A stretch of DNA of 64,000 nt. Origin: Candidatus Phytoplasma oryzae (GTDB lineage: Bacteria > Bacillota_I > Bacilli_A > Acholeplasmatales > Acholeplasmataceae). The stretch is from the NCBI GenBank assembly GCA_027945135.1, contig CP116038.1, positions 124,001 to 188,000 of the forward strand, in the 5' to 3' direction. Within the stretch, counting starts at the first letter, position 1, and each line of letters opens with the position of its first letter. The notes under the pieces are model-generated. The model had not been told where the DNA came from. It saw only the letters and a program-made list of their open reading frames with translations, and searched no databases. A program made the position numbers and the translations under genes. Positions 50,087-59,107 of this stretch are shown here, piece after piece.

Positions 50087-52069
50087 TTGAGTCAAAGTTT
50101 TAAAAAAAATGAAAAAAGACATTTTTTTCTTTTTTTTTGTGGTATTTTATTTTATTTTTTAATTTTTGTACCTTTAAATTTTATTAAAATAAATAAAAGT
50201 ATATTTATAAATTACGATACTAATTGTTTACTTCAATTTATAATTACGATAATTATTTTATTTTTATCAGGTTATCATGTTATTATTGAGGGATTTTTAT
50301 TAACTTATTTAAATACAAAAGAAAATAAAAAATTTACTCCTAATATCCATATATTAATGATTTTAGGAGCTTTAGGTGCTATATATTTAAAAGAGTTTAA
50401 TGAAGCCAATTTATTGATTATTATTTTTTCAGGAGCTAATTTTTTAGAAGAGTATATTGAGAATAAAAGTTATAAAGAAATTAAAAATCTTTTTAGAATT
50501 ACTTCTGATAAGGCTAGATTGTTAGATTCTAATGGAGATTTTATTTTAATTGATATAAAAGAATTAAAAATTGGAGATAAAGTAGTAGTTTTGAATGGAG
50601 ATCAAATACCTTCTGATGGAATTATTGTTTCTGGTGAATCTTTTGTAGACGAATCCAATATAACTGGCGAAAGTATGCCTTTAGAAAAAAAAGAAGGCGA
50701 TAAAGTTTTTGGTAGTAATATAAATTTAAATAATACTTTAATTGTTCAAATTACAAAAACAGTTGATGATGCTATTTTTAACAAAATTATACAAATAAGT
50801 AATAAAATAAAGAAAAATATTTCTAAAAAAGCTTCTTTAATAAAAAAAATTGAACCTTTATATGTGAAAACTGTTATTTTTATTGTTTTATTTATTTTAT
50901 TTATAAGTTTAATAATTAATCGAATATATTTAGATAGTAATTTTTTATATTATTTTAAATTTAAAAATATTTTTAAAAAAATGATGGTTTTTTTAACTGT
51001 TGCTTCTCCATGTGCTCTAGCTGTTGCTGATATCCCAGCCACTTTATCTGCTGTTTCTAATTTAGCTAAAAAAGGTATCTTATTAAAAAATGGTAAATCT
51101 TTAGATGTTTTTTCTAATATTAAAGCTATCATTTTTGATAAAACTGGTACTTTGACTAAAGGAAAACCTTGTGTACAAGAAATTTTTATTGATTCTGATG
51201 ATTCTATTACAAATGAAAAACAAATAGAATATTTTAATATTTTATTTGAAATGGAGCAAAATTGTAATCATCCTATTGCTTTTGCTATACAAAAATATTT
51301 AAAAAATGTTGTAAATATAACTTCATCATCAAAAAAAAAAGTAAATATTTCAAATTCTATTGGCATAGGTATTGAATATATAGAAGATAATAATAATTAT
51401 AAAGTTGGTAAATATAATAATTTTGATAGAATTTTTTATTATATTTCAGAATATATAAAAACTAAAACTGAACAATTTTTATCTGAAGGTAAAACAGTTA
51501 TTTATTTTAGTCATAATAAAAAAGTTATAATGGTTATTGCTTTATCAGATGAAATTAGATCTGATTCTAAAAAAACAATTTCTTATTTTAGAAATAAAAA
51601 AATAAAAACTATAATGTTAACAGGAGATAATAAAAAAGTAGCTCAATATATTAATTCTTTTTTAAATTTGGATTTTTGTTTTTATGATTGTTTACCTGAA
51701 GATAAACTTAAATATGTAAATCAAATTAAGAAAAAATATAATACTTTGGCTATGGTAGGTGATGGAGTAAATGATTCTTTAGCTTTGGTTGATTCAGATG
51801 TTTCTATAACTCTTCAAGAGGGTAGCGATATTGTTATTGAACTTTCTGATATTGTTTTAGCACAAAATGATTTAATTAAAATTGCTTATACTCATGAATT
51901 ATCAGTTTTATTAAGTAAAATTGTAAAACAAAATATTATTTTTTCTATTTTAGTTATTATTTTGTTGTCTATAATAAATTTTTTTATTACTATTCCTTTT
52001 CAATTTGCTGGAGTTTTGCACGAATTAAGTACTATTTTAGTTATTTTAAATTGTTTAAGAATTTTATAA
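50087..52069 (+). CDS. Heavy-metal P1B-type ATPase
   Basis: A 660-residue P-type ATPase for export or uptake of a transition metal. It starts at TTG (50087) with GAGGAGA just upstream. Motifs in order: DQIPSDGIIVSGES, DESNITGESMPLEK, the metal-site TVASPCALAVADIPATLSAV (SPC), the phosphorylation site IFDKTGTLTKGKP, the HP locus CNHPIAFAIQ, MLTGDNKKVAQY and MVGDGVNDSLALVDSDVSIT, then HELSTILVILNCLRIL in the last membrane segment. SPC together with HE-x-ST points to the P1B-4 subgroup (Co/Fe/Ni/Zn in known cases); the metal cannot be named. There is no N-terminal metal-binding HMA domain. Confidence 0.92.
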   Translation: MSQSFKKNEKRHFFLFFCGILFYFLIFVPLNFIKINKSIFINYDTNCLLQFIITIIILFLSGYHVIIEGFLLTYLNTKENKKFTPNIHILMILGALGAIYLKEFNEANLLIIIFSGANFLEEYIENKSYKEIKNLFRITSDKARLLDSNGDFILIDIKELKIGDKVVVLNGDQIPSDGIIVSGESFVDESNITGESMPLEKKEGDKVFGSNINLNNTLIVQITKTVDDAIFNKIIQISNKIKKNISKKASLIKKIEPLYVKTVIFIVLFILFISLIINRIYLDSNFLYYFKFKNIFKKMMVFLTVASPCALAVADIPATLSAVSNLAKKGILLKNGKSLDVFSNIKAIIFDKTGTLTKGKPCVQEIFIDSDDSITNEKQIEYFNILFEMEQNCNHPIAFAIQKYLKNVVNITSSSKKKVNISNSIGIGIEYIEDNNNYKVGKYNNFDRIFYYISEYIKTKTEQFLSEGKTVIYFSHNKKVIMVIALSDEIRSDSKKTISYFRNKKIKTIMLTGDNKKVAQYINSFLNLDFCFYDCLPEDKLKYVNQIKKKYNTLAMVGDGVNDSLALVDSDVSITLQEGSDIVIELSDIVLAQNDLIKIAYTHELSVLLSKIVKQNIIFSILVIILLSIINFFITIPFQFAGVLHELSTILVILNCLRIL

Positions 52070-52242
52070 TTTTTTTAATAAATAATATTTTTTATTAATA
52101 TTTTGTTGATTTTTAAACATTATAAATATATAATTTTATATGGATGTTATTTTTTATTAAATATTGAAATAATTTTTTTAAAATTTATCATTCTTTTAAG
52201 ATTAATATTCATAAAATATTAATTAAATTTTGAATATTTTTC

Positions 52243-52291
52243 TTAAAATTAAAAATTAAAAATTAAAAATTAAAAATTAAAAATTAAAATT
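52243..52291. repeat. 7-bp tandem repeat (TTAAAAA)n upstream of a membrane protein gene
   Basis: Five exact TTAAAAA units (52249-52283) are flanked by two TTAAAA units, about 50 bp before the start of the gene at 52342. Such a repeat is prone to slippage and lies where promoter spacing could be changed. Confidence 0.9.
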
Positions 52292-52341
52292 CATTTTTTT
52301 GATTTTAATTTAATATCAAAAGAATTTGGAGATTTTACAAA

Positions 52342-52893
52342 TTGTTTACAAAATTTAACTCTAAAAAAGTATTAATAATTTTATCTTCTGCTTTTTTAGC
52401 TATTGTTTTAGTTATTGGATTAATATTTTTTATTTTTTCTGATAGTGAAGATAAATTATTAGATGCTAGCGAAATTGAAAATTCAGAAGAAATATCTGAA
52501 TCTTTAGAAGAAGAATCAATAAATCAAGTACCTGATAATAATGATTTGGATATAAATTCACAACAAGAAGTTCCTGCTGTTCCACAAAAACCATTTTCAA
52601 CAGAAAATTTAGGATCAATTATTGAATCAGCAAAAAATGGTTTGAATTCTGCAAAACAAGGTATAGATAGAATTTTACCGGAAAATAGTAAAGAACAAAA
52701 TATTCAATCAATAGAAAATAACAAAATTAAAAATAATAAAAATAAAGATCATAAAATAATAGAAAATAACCAAAATAATAACAACAAACAAATAGATAGT
52801 CAAATATCTAATAAACAAAACAAAGGAGATAAAAACTCTGGAAATTTTGTTTCAAGATTACCAAATACAAAAAATAACAAGTTTATTGTTTAA
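52342..52893 (+). CDS. Single-TM, low-complexity surface-type protein
   Basis: The function is unknown. The 183-residue product starts at TTG (52342), with GGAG about 11 nt upstream. After a short basic N-terminus comes one long membrane segment (about 11-33, LIILSSAFLAIVLVIGLIFF), an acidic stretch (Glu/Ser/Asp-rich, 34-62), a Pro-containing VPAVPQKPF spacer, an amphipathic helix (about 88-112) and an Asn/Lys/Gln low-complexity tail. With no cleavage site, it should be anchored with the hydrophilic part exposed. This layout resembles phytoplasma immunodominant membrane proteins such as Imp, but I see no sequence match and the neighbours differ. A 7-bp tandem repeat sits in its upstream region. 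Confidence 0.65.
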   Translation: MFTKFNSKKVLIILSSAFLAIVLVIGLIFFIFSDSEDKLLDASEIENSEEISESLEEESINQVPDNNDLDINSQQEVPAVPQKPFSTENLGSIIESAKNGLNSAKQGIDRILPENSKEQNIQSIENNKIKNNKNKDHKIIENNQNNNNKQIDSQISNKQNKGDKNSGNFVSRLPNTKNNKFIV

Positions 52894-53075
52894 TATTGGT
52901 CTTCTTATTAATTAAAAACAATATTTTTAAATAAATAAAATTTTTTTAAAATAATTTTATTTATATTTACATTTAAATTAAAAAAACTAAAATTTTATTA
53001 TAAATTTTAGTTTTTTATTTTTTTATATATAAAAAAATAATCATATTTATACTCTCTATCATATAAAATAATATA

Positions 53076-53978
53076 TTAATTATGATTGAATTTTTCTTTA
53101 TATATACTTATATTATTTAAAACAGGATTAAAATAAATGTTATATTTTTGTTGTTTATTATTTTCATTTTTAAAAGTAATATTTATTTTTCCTAAATAAT
53201 AATCTATATCTTCTTGTATTAAATTTTTAGGACCTTTATATTCTATTATAAATACGTTATTTTCTTTTTCTTTTGTTTGTTCAATCGTTAGAGAATTAAA
53301 TAAAAAAGATTTTTTAGATTTTTTAAAAAAAACAATATTACTCCAATTTTGCCAAAAATTAAAAGAATTATAAATAAAATTATCTAAATTTTGCGGTGTT
53401 TTTTGATTTTTTTTTCTTTCTACGTAACTTTCATAAGGATAAAAACCAAAAATTTCATCTGGCAGATATTTTCTTTCTTTAAAATCATTATAAAAAGTTT
53501 CTCCAAAAGTTTTTAAACATATATATTCTATTTCATTTTGAATTTGTTTTTTTAAATTTTGATTTTCTAATTCTTGATCGAATTTTTTTTTTAATTTTTC
53601 TATTTCATTTTTGTTTTTGTTTATTATTTTTTCTAAATAATCAATACCATTAAATCCGTAAAATATCCATTTTTTATGAATAATAATATTTTTATTATCG
53701 TTATTTAAAACATTTTTGTTTTTATTTATATTTTTTAAATATTTTTCTTCTGGATTAATATAATTGTCTTTTGAAGATTGTTCGCTTATTTGTAAAACTT
53801 GAGGTTCTGGAATATTATATTTTTTTTCTTCATTTAAATTAAATTTAAAATTATTTTCTACTTTTTTTTTATAAAAAAATTTTATTTTAGATTTAATTAA
53901 ATATAAAAATATTGCAATTATAAATAAAATTATAAATAAAATTAAAATTTTAATTTTTAATAATAATTTTTTTTTCAT
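53076..53978 (-). CDS. Predicted membrane-anchored exported protein (chromosomal paralogue of the cassette gene)
   Basis: The function is unknown. The 300-residue product has a basic N-terminus, one hydrophobic segment (about 9-28), a Lys/Asn-rich spacer and a C-terminal domain homologous to 6393-7085: IFYGFNGIDYLEKIINKN, FIIEYKGPKNLIQEDIDYYL GKI and IYFNPVLNNISIYKEKFN all align with the cassette protein. It has about 70 more residues, mostly in the spacer and in the middle (a helical Glu/Lys stretch, about 120-150). The shared GP-x-x-L-x-x-ED-x-DYY-x-GK box suggests a defined fold outside the membrane. It is a single gene between the low-complexity protein (convergent) and tRNA-Cys (same strand). 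Confidence 0.75.
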   Translation of the reverse strand: MKKKLLLKIKILILFIILFIIAIFLYLIKSKIKFFYKKKVENNFKFNLNEEKKYNIPEPQVLQISEQSSKDNYINPEEKYLKNINKNKNVLNNDNKNIIIHKKWIFYGFNGIDYLEKIINKNKNEIEKLKKKFDQELENQNLKKQIQNEIEYICLKTFGETFYNDFKERKYLPDEIFGFYPYESYVERKKNQKTPQNLDNFIYNSFNFWQNWSNIVFFKKSKKSFLFNSLTIEQTKEKENNVFIIEYKGPKNLIQEDIDYYLGKINITFKNENNKQQKYNIYFNPVLNNISIYKEKFNHN

Positions 53979-54011
53979 ATAATTTTATTTCTTTATTTTA
54001 AAAATTTTCTT

Positions 54012-54089
54012 TGGAGGCCCTGAACGGATTCGAACCGTTGATCAAGCTTTTGCAGAGCCATGCCTTTTATACCACTTGGCTACAGGGCC
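54012..54089 (-). tRNA. tRNA-Cys (GCA)
   Basis: Read on the minus strand: acceptor GGCCCTG pairs with CAGGGCC, D-arm GCC ... GGC, anticodon loop CTGCAAA with anticodon GCA, T-arm AACGG-TTCGAAT-CCGTT, discriminator T and an encoded CCA (TGG at 54012-54014 on the plus strand). The anticodon stem is weak: its outer pair is a T-T mismatch followed by a G-T pair. It is a single tRNA gene, between an exported-protein gene and rpmG. Confidence 0.93.
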
Positions 54090-54135
54090 ATTTAATAAAT
54101 TATTATTATATTCAAATAAATAAATAAATAATTTA

Positions 54136-54285
54136 TTATTTTTTTTCTTTATGTATAGTATGCTTTTTTAAAAAAGGACAATATTTTTTAAATTCAAAAA
54201 TTTTAGAATTTTTTTTTTTGTTTTTTGTAGTATGATAATTTTCTCTTCCGCATTCTGTACATATTAATTTAATTAAATTACTCAT
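54136..54285 (-). CDS. rpmG: 50S ribosomal protein L33, one zinc-site Cys missing
   Basis: A 49-residue protein. [20 protein letters not shown] matches L33 (C-x2-C, then NY-x-T-x-K-N), and the end [15 protein letters not shown] matches the family KYCP-x-C-KKHT-x-HKE. The second Cys of the C-terminal pair is replaced by Leu (CPFL instead of CPxC), so only three of the four zinc ligands remain. L33 paralogues lacking zinc ligands are known in Firmicutes (the C-minus type), but those usually lack all four; this is intermediate. ATG at 54285 is preceded by AAGGAAT-like sequence. It sits upstream of tRNA-Cys on the same strand. Confidence 0.9.
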   Translation of the reverse strand: MSNLIKLICTECGRENYHTTKNKKKNSKIFEFKKYCPFLKKHTIHKEKK

Positions 54286-54472
54286 TTTTGATTCCTTTTA
54301 TATTTAAAAAATTAAATATAATATTATTTTTATTAAATTTTTATATATATAAATGAAAAAAACAAAAACATATATAAAATTTTTTTAATAAATTATTATT
54401 AAAAAAAACAATTTATTATTTTTGTTTTTTTTCAATTTAATAGAAACATTTTGTTTAATTTTTAAAATAATT

Positions 54473-54670
54473 TTATTTTTTTGTAATTAAAGGTTTAATA
54501 GTATTATTTTCTAATGCTTGAGGATAATTATAAATTACTTCTCTTAATCTTTTAAATAAAACATATATTAAACCATTTTCAAAATCAATTCTAGTTACTA
54601 CTCCTATTTCTTTCTCGTTTTCAATTTTTACTCTTTCTCCGATTAGATAAGTATCGTTATTCCAAGCCAT
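54473..54670 (-). CDS. Small protein with a KOW/Tudor-like barrel
   Basis: A 65-residue soluble protein of unknown function. The central part (YLIGERVKIENEKEIGVVTR IDFENGLIYVLFKR) reads like a small five-strand barrel of the KOW/Tudor/SH3 type, and the end YNYPQALENNTIKPL resembles the 'YP-x-aF-x-x-x-i-x-P' close of such modules in DNA helicase or transcription-linked proteins. The start MAWNN at 54670 has GAGGATAA upstream (on the minus strand), a fair ribosome-binding site. It lies between rpmG and HU. It is probably a real gene because its composition is much less Lys/Asn-biased than noise. The exact role is not recognised. Confidence 0.65.
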   Translation of the reverse strand: MAWNNDTYLIGERVKIENEKEIGVVTRIDFENGLIYVLFKRLREVIYNYPQALENNTIKPLITKK

Positions 54671-54760
54671 ATTTATTAATTATCCTCTTTATTTTATTTT
54701 AAATAAAAATCTTTTTTATATTTAAGAATCGAGATTTTTGTTTTTATATAAATTTAAAAA

Positions 54761-55042
54761 TTAATTTTCAATTTTAAATATTGATTTTATTTTTTTGCTC
54801 ATTCTTAAAACTGGAACAACATGTGCAGGAACATGACGAGGTTCAGGCTGATTAGGTAATTTACAATCTTTTGCTTTTCTATCTCTTAATTGAATGATTC
54901 CTAATCCTGGCATAGGAACTTTTTCGTTTTTGTTTAAAGATTCTATTATAATTTCATTAAGATGATCAAAAAAAACATTTGCTTCTTTTTTAGTCATTTT
55001 GGTTTTTTTAGATATCAAATTAATTAATTCTAATTTGGTCAT
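54761..55042 (-). CDS. hup: DNA-binding protein HU family
   Basis: A histone-like DNA-bending protein. The 93-residue product begins MTKLELINLISKKTKMTKKE A and has the helical body FFDHLNEIIIESLNKNEKVP, the GLGIIQLRDRKAKD strand (family GfGtF-x-v-r-x-R-x-aR), and a beta-arm reading KLPNQPEPRHVPAHVVPVLR in place of the usual GRNPxTGExIxIPAxxxPxF. The arm is therefore divergent: the intercalating Pro is probably in QPEPRH. ATG at 55042 has AGGAG 7-8 nt upstream. It sits alone between gpsA and the small barrel protein. Confidence 0.88.
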   Translation of the reverse strand: MTKLELINLISKKTKMTKKEANVFFDHLNEIIIESLNKNEKVPMPGLGIIQLRDRKAKDCKLPNQPEPRHVPAHVVPVLRMSKKIKSIFKIEN

Positions 55043-55155
55043 TTATATTTTACAAACTCCTTTTTATATTTATTATAAATCTAGTAAAATTTTAACATAA
55101 AAAATGATTTTAACAACAAAAAAAATTTTTTGTTTTTTTATTTTAATAAAATTTT

Positions 55156-56142
55156 TTAATAATTTATTGATTCAAACATTTTATCTGTTATTTTTTGAAT
55201 AGGTTCGTTATTAAAAACTACTTCAAAACCTATTTTAATAATAGGTAAGTGAATATTATTTTTATTTGATATTTCTGCAAAAATTTTTAAACTATTTATT
55301 CCTTCTATTATTTGATTTGAATTTTTACTGATTTTACTTATTTTTTCCCCTAAACGAATTTTTTGTCCTGCTTTGTAATTACGAGAATTTATATTGAAAG
55401 CAGTTACTATTAAATCTCCCAAACCTGCTAAACTTATAGAAGTTTCTGGGTTAGCTCTAAAAAAAATTAGAATATTTTTCATTTCTTTTACTCCCATAGT
55501 TATGAAAGCGGCTTTTGCATTTTTATCAAAAAAATTATCATTTAAAATGCCGCTAATTAACGATAAAGCATTTTTTAAAGCACTGCAAATTTCACAACCT
55601 ATTATATCTTCAGAAATATCTAATTTTAAATATTTATTTTGGAATAAAAAAATAATTTCTTTAGCAAAATTTGGATTTTTAGAGGCAATAATTAGAAATG
55701 TTTTTTTTCTATAAATAACTTCTTCAGCGTGTGAAGGACCTAAAATAGAAGCATAATTTTTAATTTTGTTTTTTTCTATTTCTTCTTGAAATACTGTATA
55801 TATTGTTTTTTGGCTAATATTTTCTATTCCTTTAGATACATTTATAAAATTTTTAGGTTTTTTTATCATATTATTTATTTTTTTTAGTAAATTTCTTATT
55901 TTATGAGAAGGGATGCAAACAATAATTGTGTCTGAAAAATCAATAGCTTTTTTTAAATTATTTGTAGCTTTTATTTTCAAAAGAGGTACTTTTTTAAAAA
56001 CAGGATGTTTTTGATTATTAATTTTTTCAACATATTCTTTATTTATTTCATATATTAAAACATTATTTTTATTATCTGTCAGTATTTGTCCTAAAGTTGA
56101 ACCCCATGCTCCTCCTCCGATAATAGTTATTTTTTTACTCAT
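55156..56142 (-). CDS. gpsA: Glycerol-3-phosphate dehydrogenase (NAD(P)+)
   Basis: The enzyme interconverts dihydroxyacetone phosphate and sn-glycerol 3-phosphate, linking glycolysis to phospholipid synthesis. The 328-residue product starts with the Rossmann motif ITIIGGGAWGSTLGQILTD and has VCIPSHKIRNLLKKI, INVSKGIE, ILGPSHAEEVIYRKKT, the catalytic-Lys region CSALKNALSLISGILND, and GLGDLIVTAFNINSRNYKAG. All signatures are intact. Its start overlaps the der stop by 4 nt, the common der-gpsA pair, with HU 113 nt downstream as in Bacillus (engA-gpsA-hup order). Together with cdsA it supports de novo phospholipid synthesis. Confidence 0.97.
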   Translation of the reverse strand: MSKKITIIGGGAWGSTLGQILTDNKNNVLIYEINKEYVEKINNQKHPVFKKVPLLKIKATNNLKKAIDFSDTIIVCIPSHKIRNLLKKINNMIKKPKNFINVSKGIENISQKTIYTVFQEEIEKNKIKNYASILGPSHAEEVIYRKKTFLIIASKNPNFAKEIIFLFQNKYLKLDISEDIIGCEICSALKNALSLISGILNDNFFDKNAKAAFITMGVKEMKNILIFFRANPETSISLAGLGDLIVTAFNINSRNYKAGQKIRLGEKISKISKNSNQIIEGINSLKIFAEISNKNNIHLPIIKIGFEVVFNNEPIQKITDKMFESINY

Positions 56143-57497
56143 AAAAATTTATTACTTTCTTTTTTTTTAAATATTATTTTAAAATTAATACCATCTAATT
56201 TTAAATTTTTTCTTAATTGATTTTTTAAAAATCTTTCATAAGAAAAATGTATGAACTTAGGATTATTTACTAAACATAAGAATTCAGGCGGTTTATTATT
56301 AGTTTGTTTTAAAAAAAAGAATTTAGCCTTTCCTTTTTTATAAAAAGAAGGCGGGTTTATTTGTGTTGATTCGTATAAAATATCATTTAATTTATTATTT
56401 GAAAAAAAATTTATATAATTTTGAAATATTTTTTCTATTAAAGGTAAGAATAAATGAATTTTTTTTTTATTTTTAGAAGAAACAAAAAGCATTGGAATAT
56501 GATTAAAAAAAGGAAATTCTTTTTTTATTTTTTCTTCAATAAATTTTATATTTTTTTTATTTTCTATTAAATCATATTTATTGCAAATTATTAAACAAGC
56601 TTTGTTATATTTAAGTATTAAAGAAGAAATATTTTTATCTTGATCTGTTATTTCTTGACTAATATCTAGCATAAAACAAATAATATCACTTTTTTCTATA
56701 CATTTTATGGTTCTTAAAAAACTATATTTTTCTTTTTTTTCATTTATTTTTCCTTTTTTTCTTATTCCGGGAGTATCTATAATATAGTATTTTTTATTTT
56801 TTATTTCTAAACAAGTACTTACTGTATCTATTGTAGTTCCAGGAATATTTTCTACAATCATTCTTTTTTTAGATAAAAAAGCATTTGTAAACGTTGATTT
56901 GCCAACATTTGGTTTTCCTATTAAACAAAAATTTATTTTTTCGGATATATTATTTTTATTTATTTCTTTATTAAAATTTATTTTATTTTCTTGAATTTTT
57001 AATATTTTCTTCCAATAAATAATCTGATCTAAAAGTTCTCCTATACCGATACCATGTTTAACACTTATACAAATTACATTTTCGAAACCTAATGAATAAA
57101 AATTATATTTATTTTCTAGAAATGTCTTGTTATCTATTTTGTTAACTGCTACAATTACTTTTTTTTGACTTTTTTTAAGTATTTTTGATATTTCTAAATC
57201 TTCTTCAGTTAAAATAGTTCTTCCATTTGTAACAAAAATAATTAAATTTGATTCTTCTATAGCGAATTCAGTTTGTTGTTTTATTTGTTTTTTTAAATCA
57301 ATATTTTCAAATGTTATACCACCAGTATCTATTAATATAAATTTTTGCTTTAACCAAGATGATTTTGAATAAATTCTATCTCTAGTGGTTCCTGGTTGTT
57401 CAGAAATAATAGATAATCTTTTTTCTATTATTCTATTAAATAAACTTGATTTGCCAACATTAGGGCGTCCTATAATTGATATCTTAAAATTACTCAT
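56139..57497 (-). CDS. der: GTPase Der (EngA)
   Basis: An essential double GTPase for 50S subunit assembly. The 452-residue product has two G domains: G1 GRPNVGKSSLFNRI with G3 DTGGITF and G4 NKID, then GKPNVGKSTFTNAF with DTPGIRKKGK and NKYD. The C-terminal KH-like domain holds NPPSFYKKGKAKFFFLKQTN and FIHFSYERFLKNQLRKNL. Normal length and order. gpsA is coupled downstream (4-nt overlap); efp lies 137 nt upstream on the same strand, with an A/T stem-loop between. Confidence 0.97.
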   Translation of the reverse strand: MSNFKISIIGRPNVGKSSLFNRIIEKRLSIISEQPGTTRDRIYSKSSWLKQKFILIDTGGITFENIDLKKQIKQQTEFAIEESNLIIFVTNGRTILTEEDLEISKILKKSQKKVIVAVNKIDNKTFLENKYNFYSLGFENVICISVKHGIGIGELLDQIIYWKKILKIQENKINFNKEINKNNISEKINFCLIGKPNVGKSTFTNAFLSKKRMIVENIPGTTIDTVSTCLEIKNKKYYIIDTPGIRKKGKINEKKEKYSFLRTIKCIEKSDIICFMLDISQEITDQDKNISSLILKYNKACLIICNKYDLIENKKNIKFIEEKIKKEFPFFNHIPMLFVSSKNKKKIHLFLPLIEKIFQNYINFFSNNKLNDILYESTQINPPSFYKKGKAKFFFLKQTNNKPPEFLCLVNNPKFIHFSYERFLKNQLRKNLKLDGINFKIIFKKKESNKFL

Positions 57498-57566
57498 AAT
57501 TTCTCTTTTTTTATTTTATTAAATTTAAATCATATTTAATAATATAATATTAATTAATTTATTATA

Positions 57567-57610
57567 TTTTTATTATTATTTTCAATATATTATAAAAATA
57601 ATAATAAAAA
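57567..57610 (-). terminator. A/T stem-loop between efp and der
   Basis: A perfect 16-bp stem made only of A and T (57567-57582 with 57595-57610) separated by 12 nt, directly after efp on the minus strand. It may terminate efp transcription partially. An A/T-only stem is weak, so confidence is low. Confidence 0.35.
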
Positions 57611-57634
57611 TCAATATTGAAAAATTAATAATTA

Positions 57635-58207
57635 TTAATTTGTATCTCTAGATAGATAAGTATTAGTTGTTGTGTTAATTATTACTTTTTCCCCTTCTGA
57701 AATAAAAACAGGCACTTTAATTACTAAACCTGTTTCTAAAACAGCTTTTTTAAAATTATTATTTTTTTTAGAAGTGTTATTTTGTGTAAAATTATCTGTT
57801 TTTATTATTTTTAAAGAAATTTTAGTTGGAATTATAACATCTAAAATTTCTTGTTTTTCATTTAAAATTACTTCAACGTCAATATCTTCAGTTAAATAAT
57901 TTAAAATGTTTATTATTTTTTGTTTAGGTATTTCTATTTGTTCATAATTTAACATATTTAAAAAAAAATATGATTCTCCTATTATATAAGATAATTTAGT
58001 TTTTATTTTATTGATAATACCTGCTTCTATTTTAATTCCTGAATTAAAAATATGTTCTATAATTTCTCCTGTTTGAATATTTTTTAATTTGCTTCTAACA
58101 AAAGCTGATCCCTTTCCTGGTTTTACATGTAAGAAATCTATAATTTGATAAATTTTTTTATTTAATTTAATTGTTTGACCTATTTTAAAATCATTTGTGT
58201 TAATCAT
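57635..58207 (-). CDS. efp: Elongation factor P
   Basis: EF-P relieves ribosome stalling at polyproline. The 190-residue product has three beta-barrel domains. The domain I loop reads [20 protein letters not shown], with the conserved Lys at the loop tip (PGKGSA) that is modified in many bacteria. The middle has [20 protein letters not shown] and the end [21 protein letters not shown]. It overlaps the miaA stop by 8 nt, so the two are coupled. I see no efpA-type modifying enzyme (epmA-like) in the window. Proline codons are rare in this genome, which makes retention of EF-P of some interest. Confidence 0.96.
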   Translation of the reverse strand: MINTNDFKIGQTIKLNKKIYQIIDFLHVKPGKGSAFVRSKLKNIQTGEIIEHIFNSGIKIEAGIINKIKTKLSYIIGESYFFLNMLNYEQIEIPKQKIINILNYLTEDIDVEVILNEKQEILDVIIPTKISLKIIKTDNFTQNNTSKKNNNFKKAVLETGLVIKVPVFISEGEKVIINTTTNTYLSRDTN

Positions 58208-59087
58208 TTTTTTTATCCTCTTTTAAAAAATTATTAATGATTTTTATGCTTTTTTCTTTAAGATTAGAACATAAAGCATCTAAAATTATTAAAAAATTAA
58301 ATTGATTCATAAACCATGTTTTTTGTCTTTTGGCGTATTTTATTGTATTTGATATAATCAATTTTTTAGATTCGTTTAAATTTTTTTTTTGTTCTAAAAA
58401 TAATTTTATCTCTCTATAACCAATTATATTAAAATTCGCTTTTGGAAATTTTTTTATTAAAAATTTAACTTCTTCAATAAAACCAGATTTTAACATTAAT
58501 TCTAGTCTTTCTTCTATTCTTTTTTTTAATATATTTTTTGGTATATCAAGATAAATAGTTAAAATATCATAAAGAGGAGTATTTTTGCCTTTTTTTTGTG
58601 ATTTTATTTTGTTTTGATATATTTGTTTAAAAGCACTTATGATTCTTTGTTTATTTTGTTTGTCTAGAATTAAATCCGGATCTTTTTGAGAAATTATTTT
58701 TAACATTTCTTGAATATTTATTGTAGATATTTTTTTTTTATCTTCTTCGGTTTCTTCTTCGAATTCATAATCAAAAAGAGCTGATTTAATATATAAACCA
58801 CTTCCGCCTACTAAAAAAGGAATATTAATTTGAGGTATTAATTTTCTTACATCTTTTTGAAATTCATAAATACTATATTTTTGTTCAGGCTTTATTATAT
58901 CTAATAAATGATGTTTAATATTTTTTTTTTCTTTTTTTTTAATTTTAGCAGAACCAATATTAAATTCTTTATAAATTTGTACAGAATCAGCATTGATAAT
59001 TTCTCCTTTAAAAAATTTAGCTAGTTGAATGGAAAGATTACTTTTTCCTGATGCTGTAGGCCCTGCTATAACAACAATTTTTTTCAT
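58200..59087 (-). CDS. miaA: tRNA dimethylallyltransferase
   Basis: MiaA adds the isopentenyl group to A37 of tRNAs that read UNN codons. The 295-residue product has the P-loop [20 protein letters not shown], then [58 protein letters not shown], and the C-terminal FNIIGYREI and [13 protein letters not shown] that contact tRNA and DMAPP. The enzyme needs dimethylallyl diphosphate. Phytoplasma tRNA-isopentenyltransferases have been discussed as a possible cytokinin source, but this is the ordinary tRNA enzyme. It lies between ymdB (20 nt upstream) and efp (overlap). Confidence 0.96.
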   Translation of the reverse strand: MKKIVVIAGPTASGKSNLSIQLAKFFKGEIINADSVQIYKEFNIGSAKIKKKEKKNIKHHLLDIIKPEQKYSIYEFQKDVRKLIPQINIPFLVGGSGLYIKSALFDYEFEEETEEDKKKISTINIQEMLKIISQKDPDLILDKQNKQRIISAFKQIYQNKIKSQKKGKNTPLYDILTIYLDIPKNILKKRIEERLELMLKSGFIEEVKFLIKKFPKANFNIIGYREIKLFLEQKKNLNESKKLIISNTIKYAKRQKTWFMNQFNFLIILDALCSNLKEKSIKIINNFLKEDKKND

Positions 59088-59107
59088 TATATCTTATTTT
59101 ATCTAAA

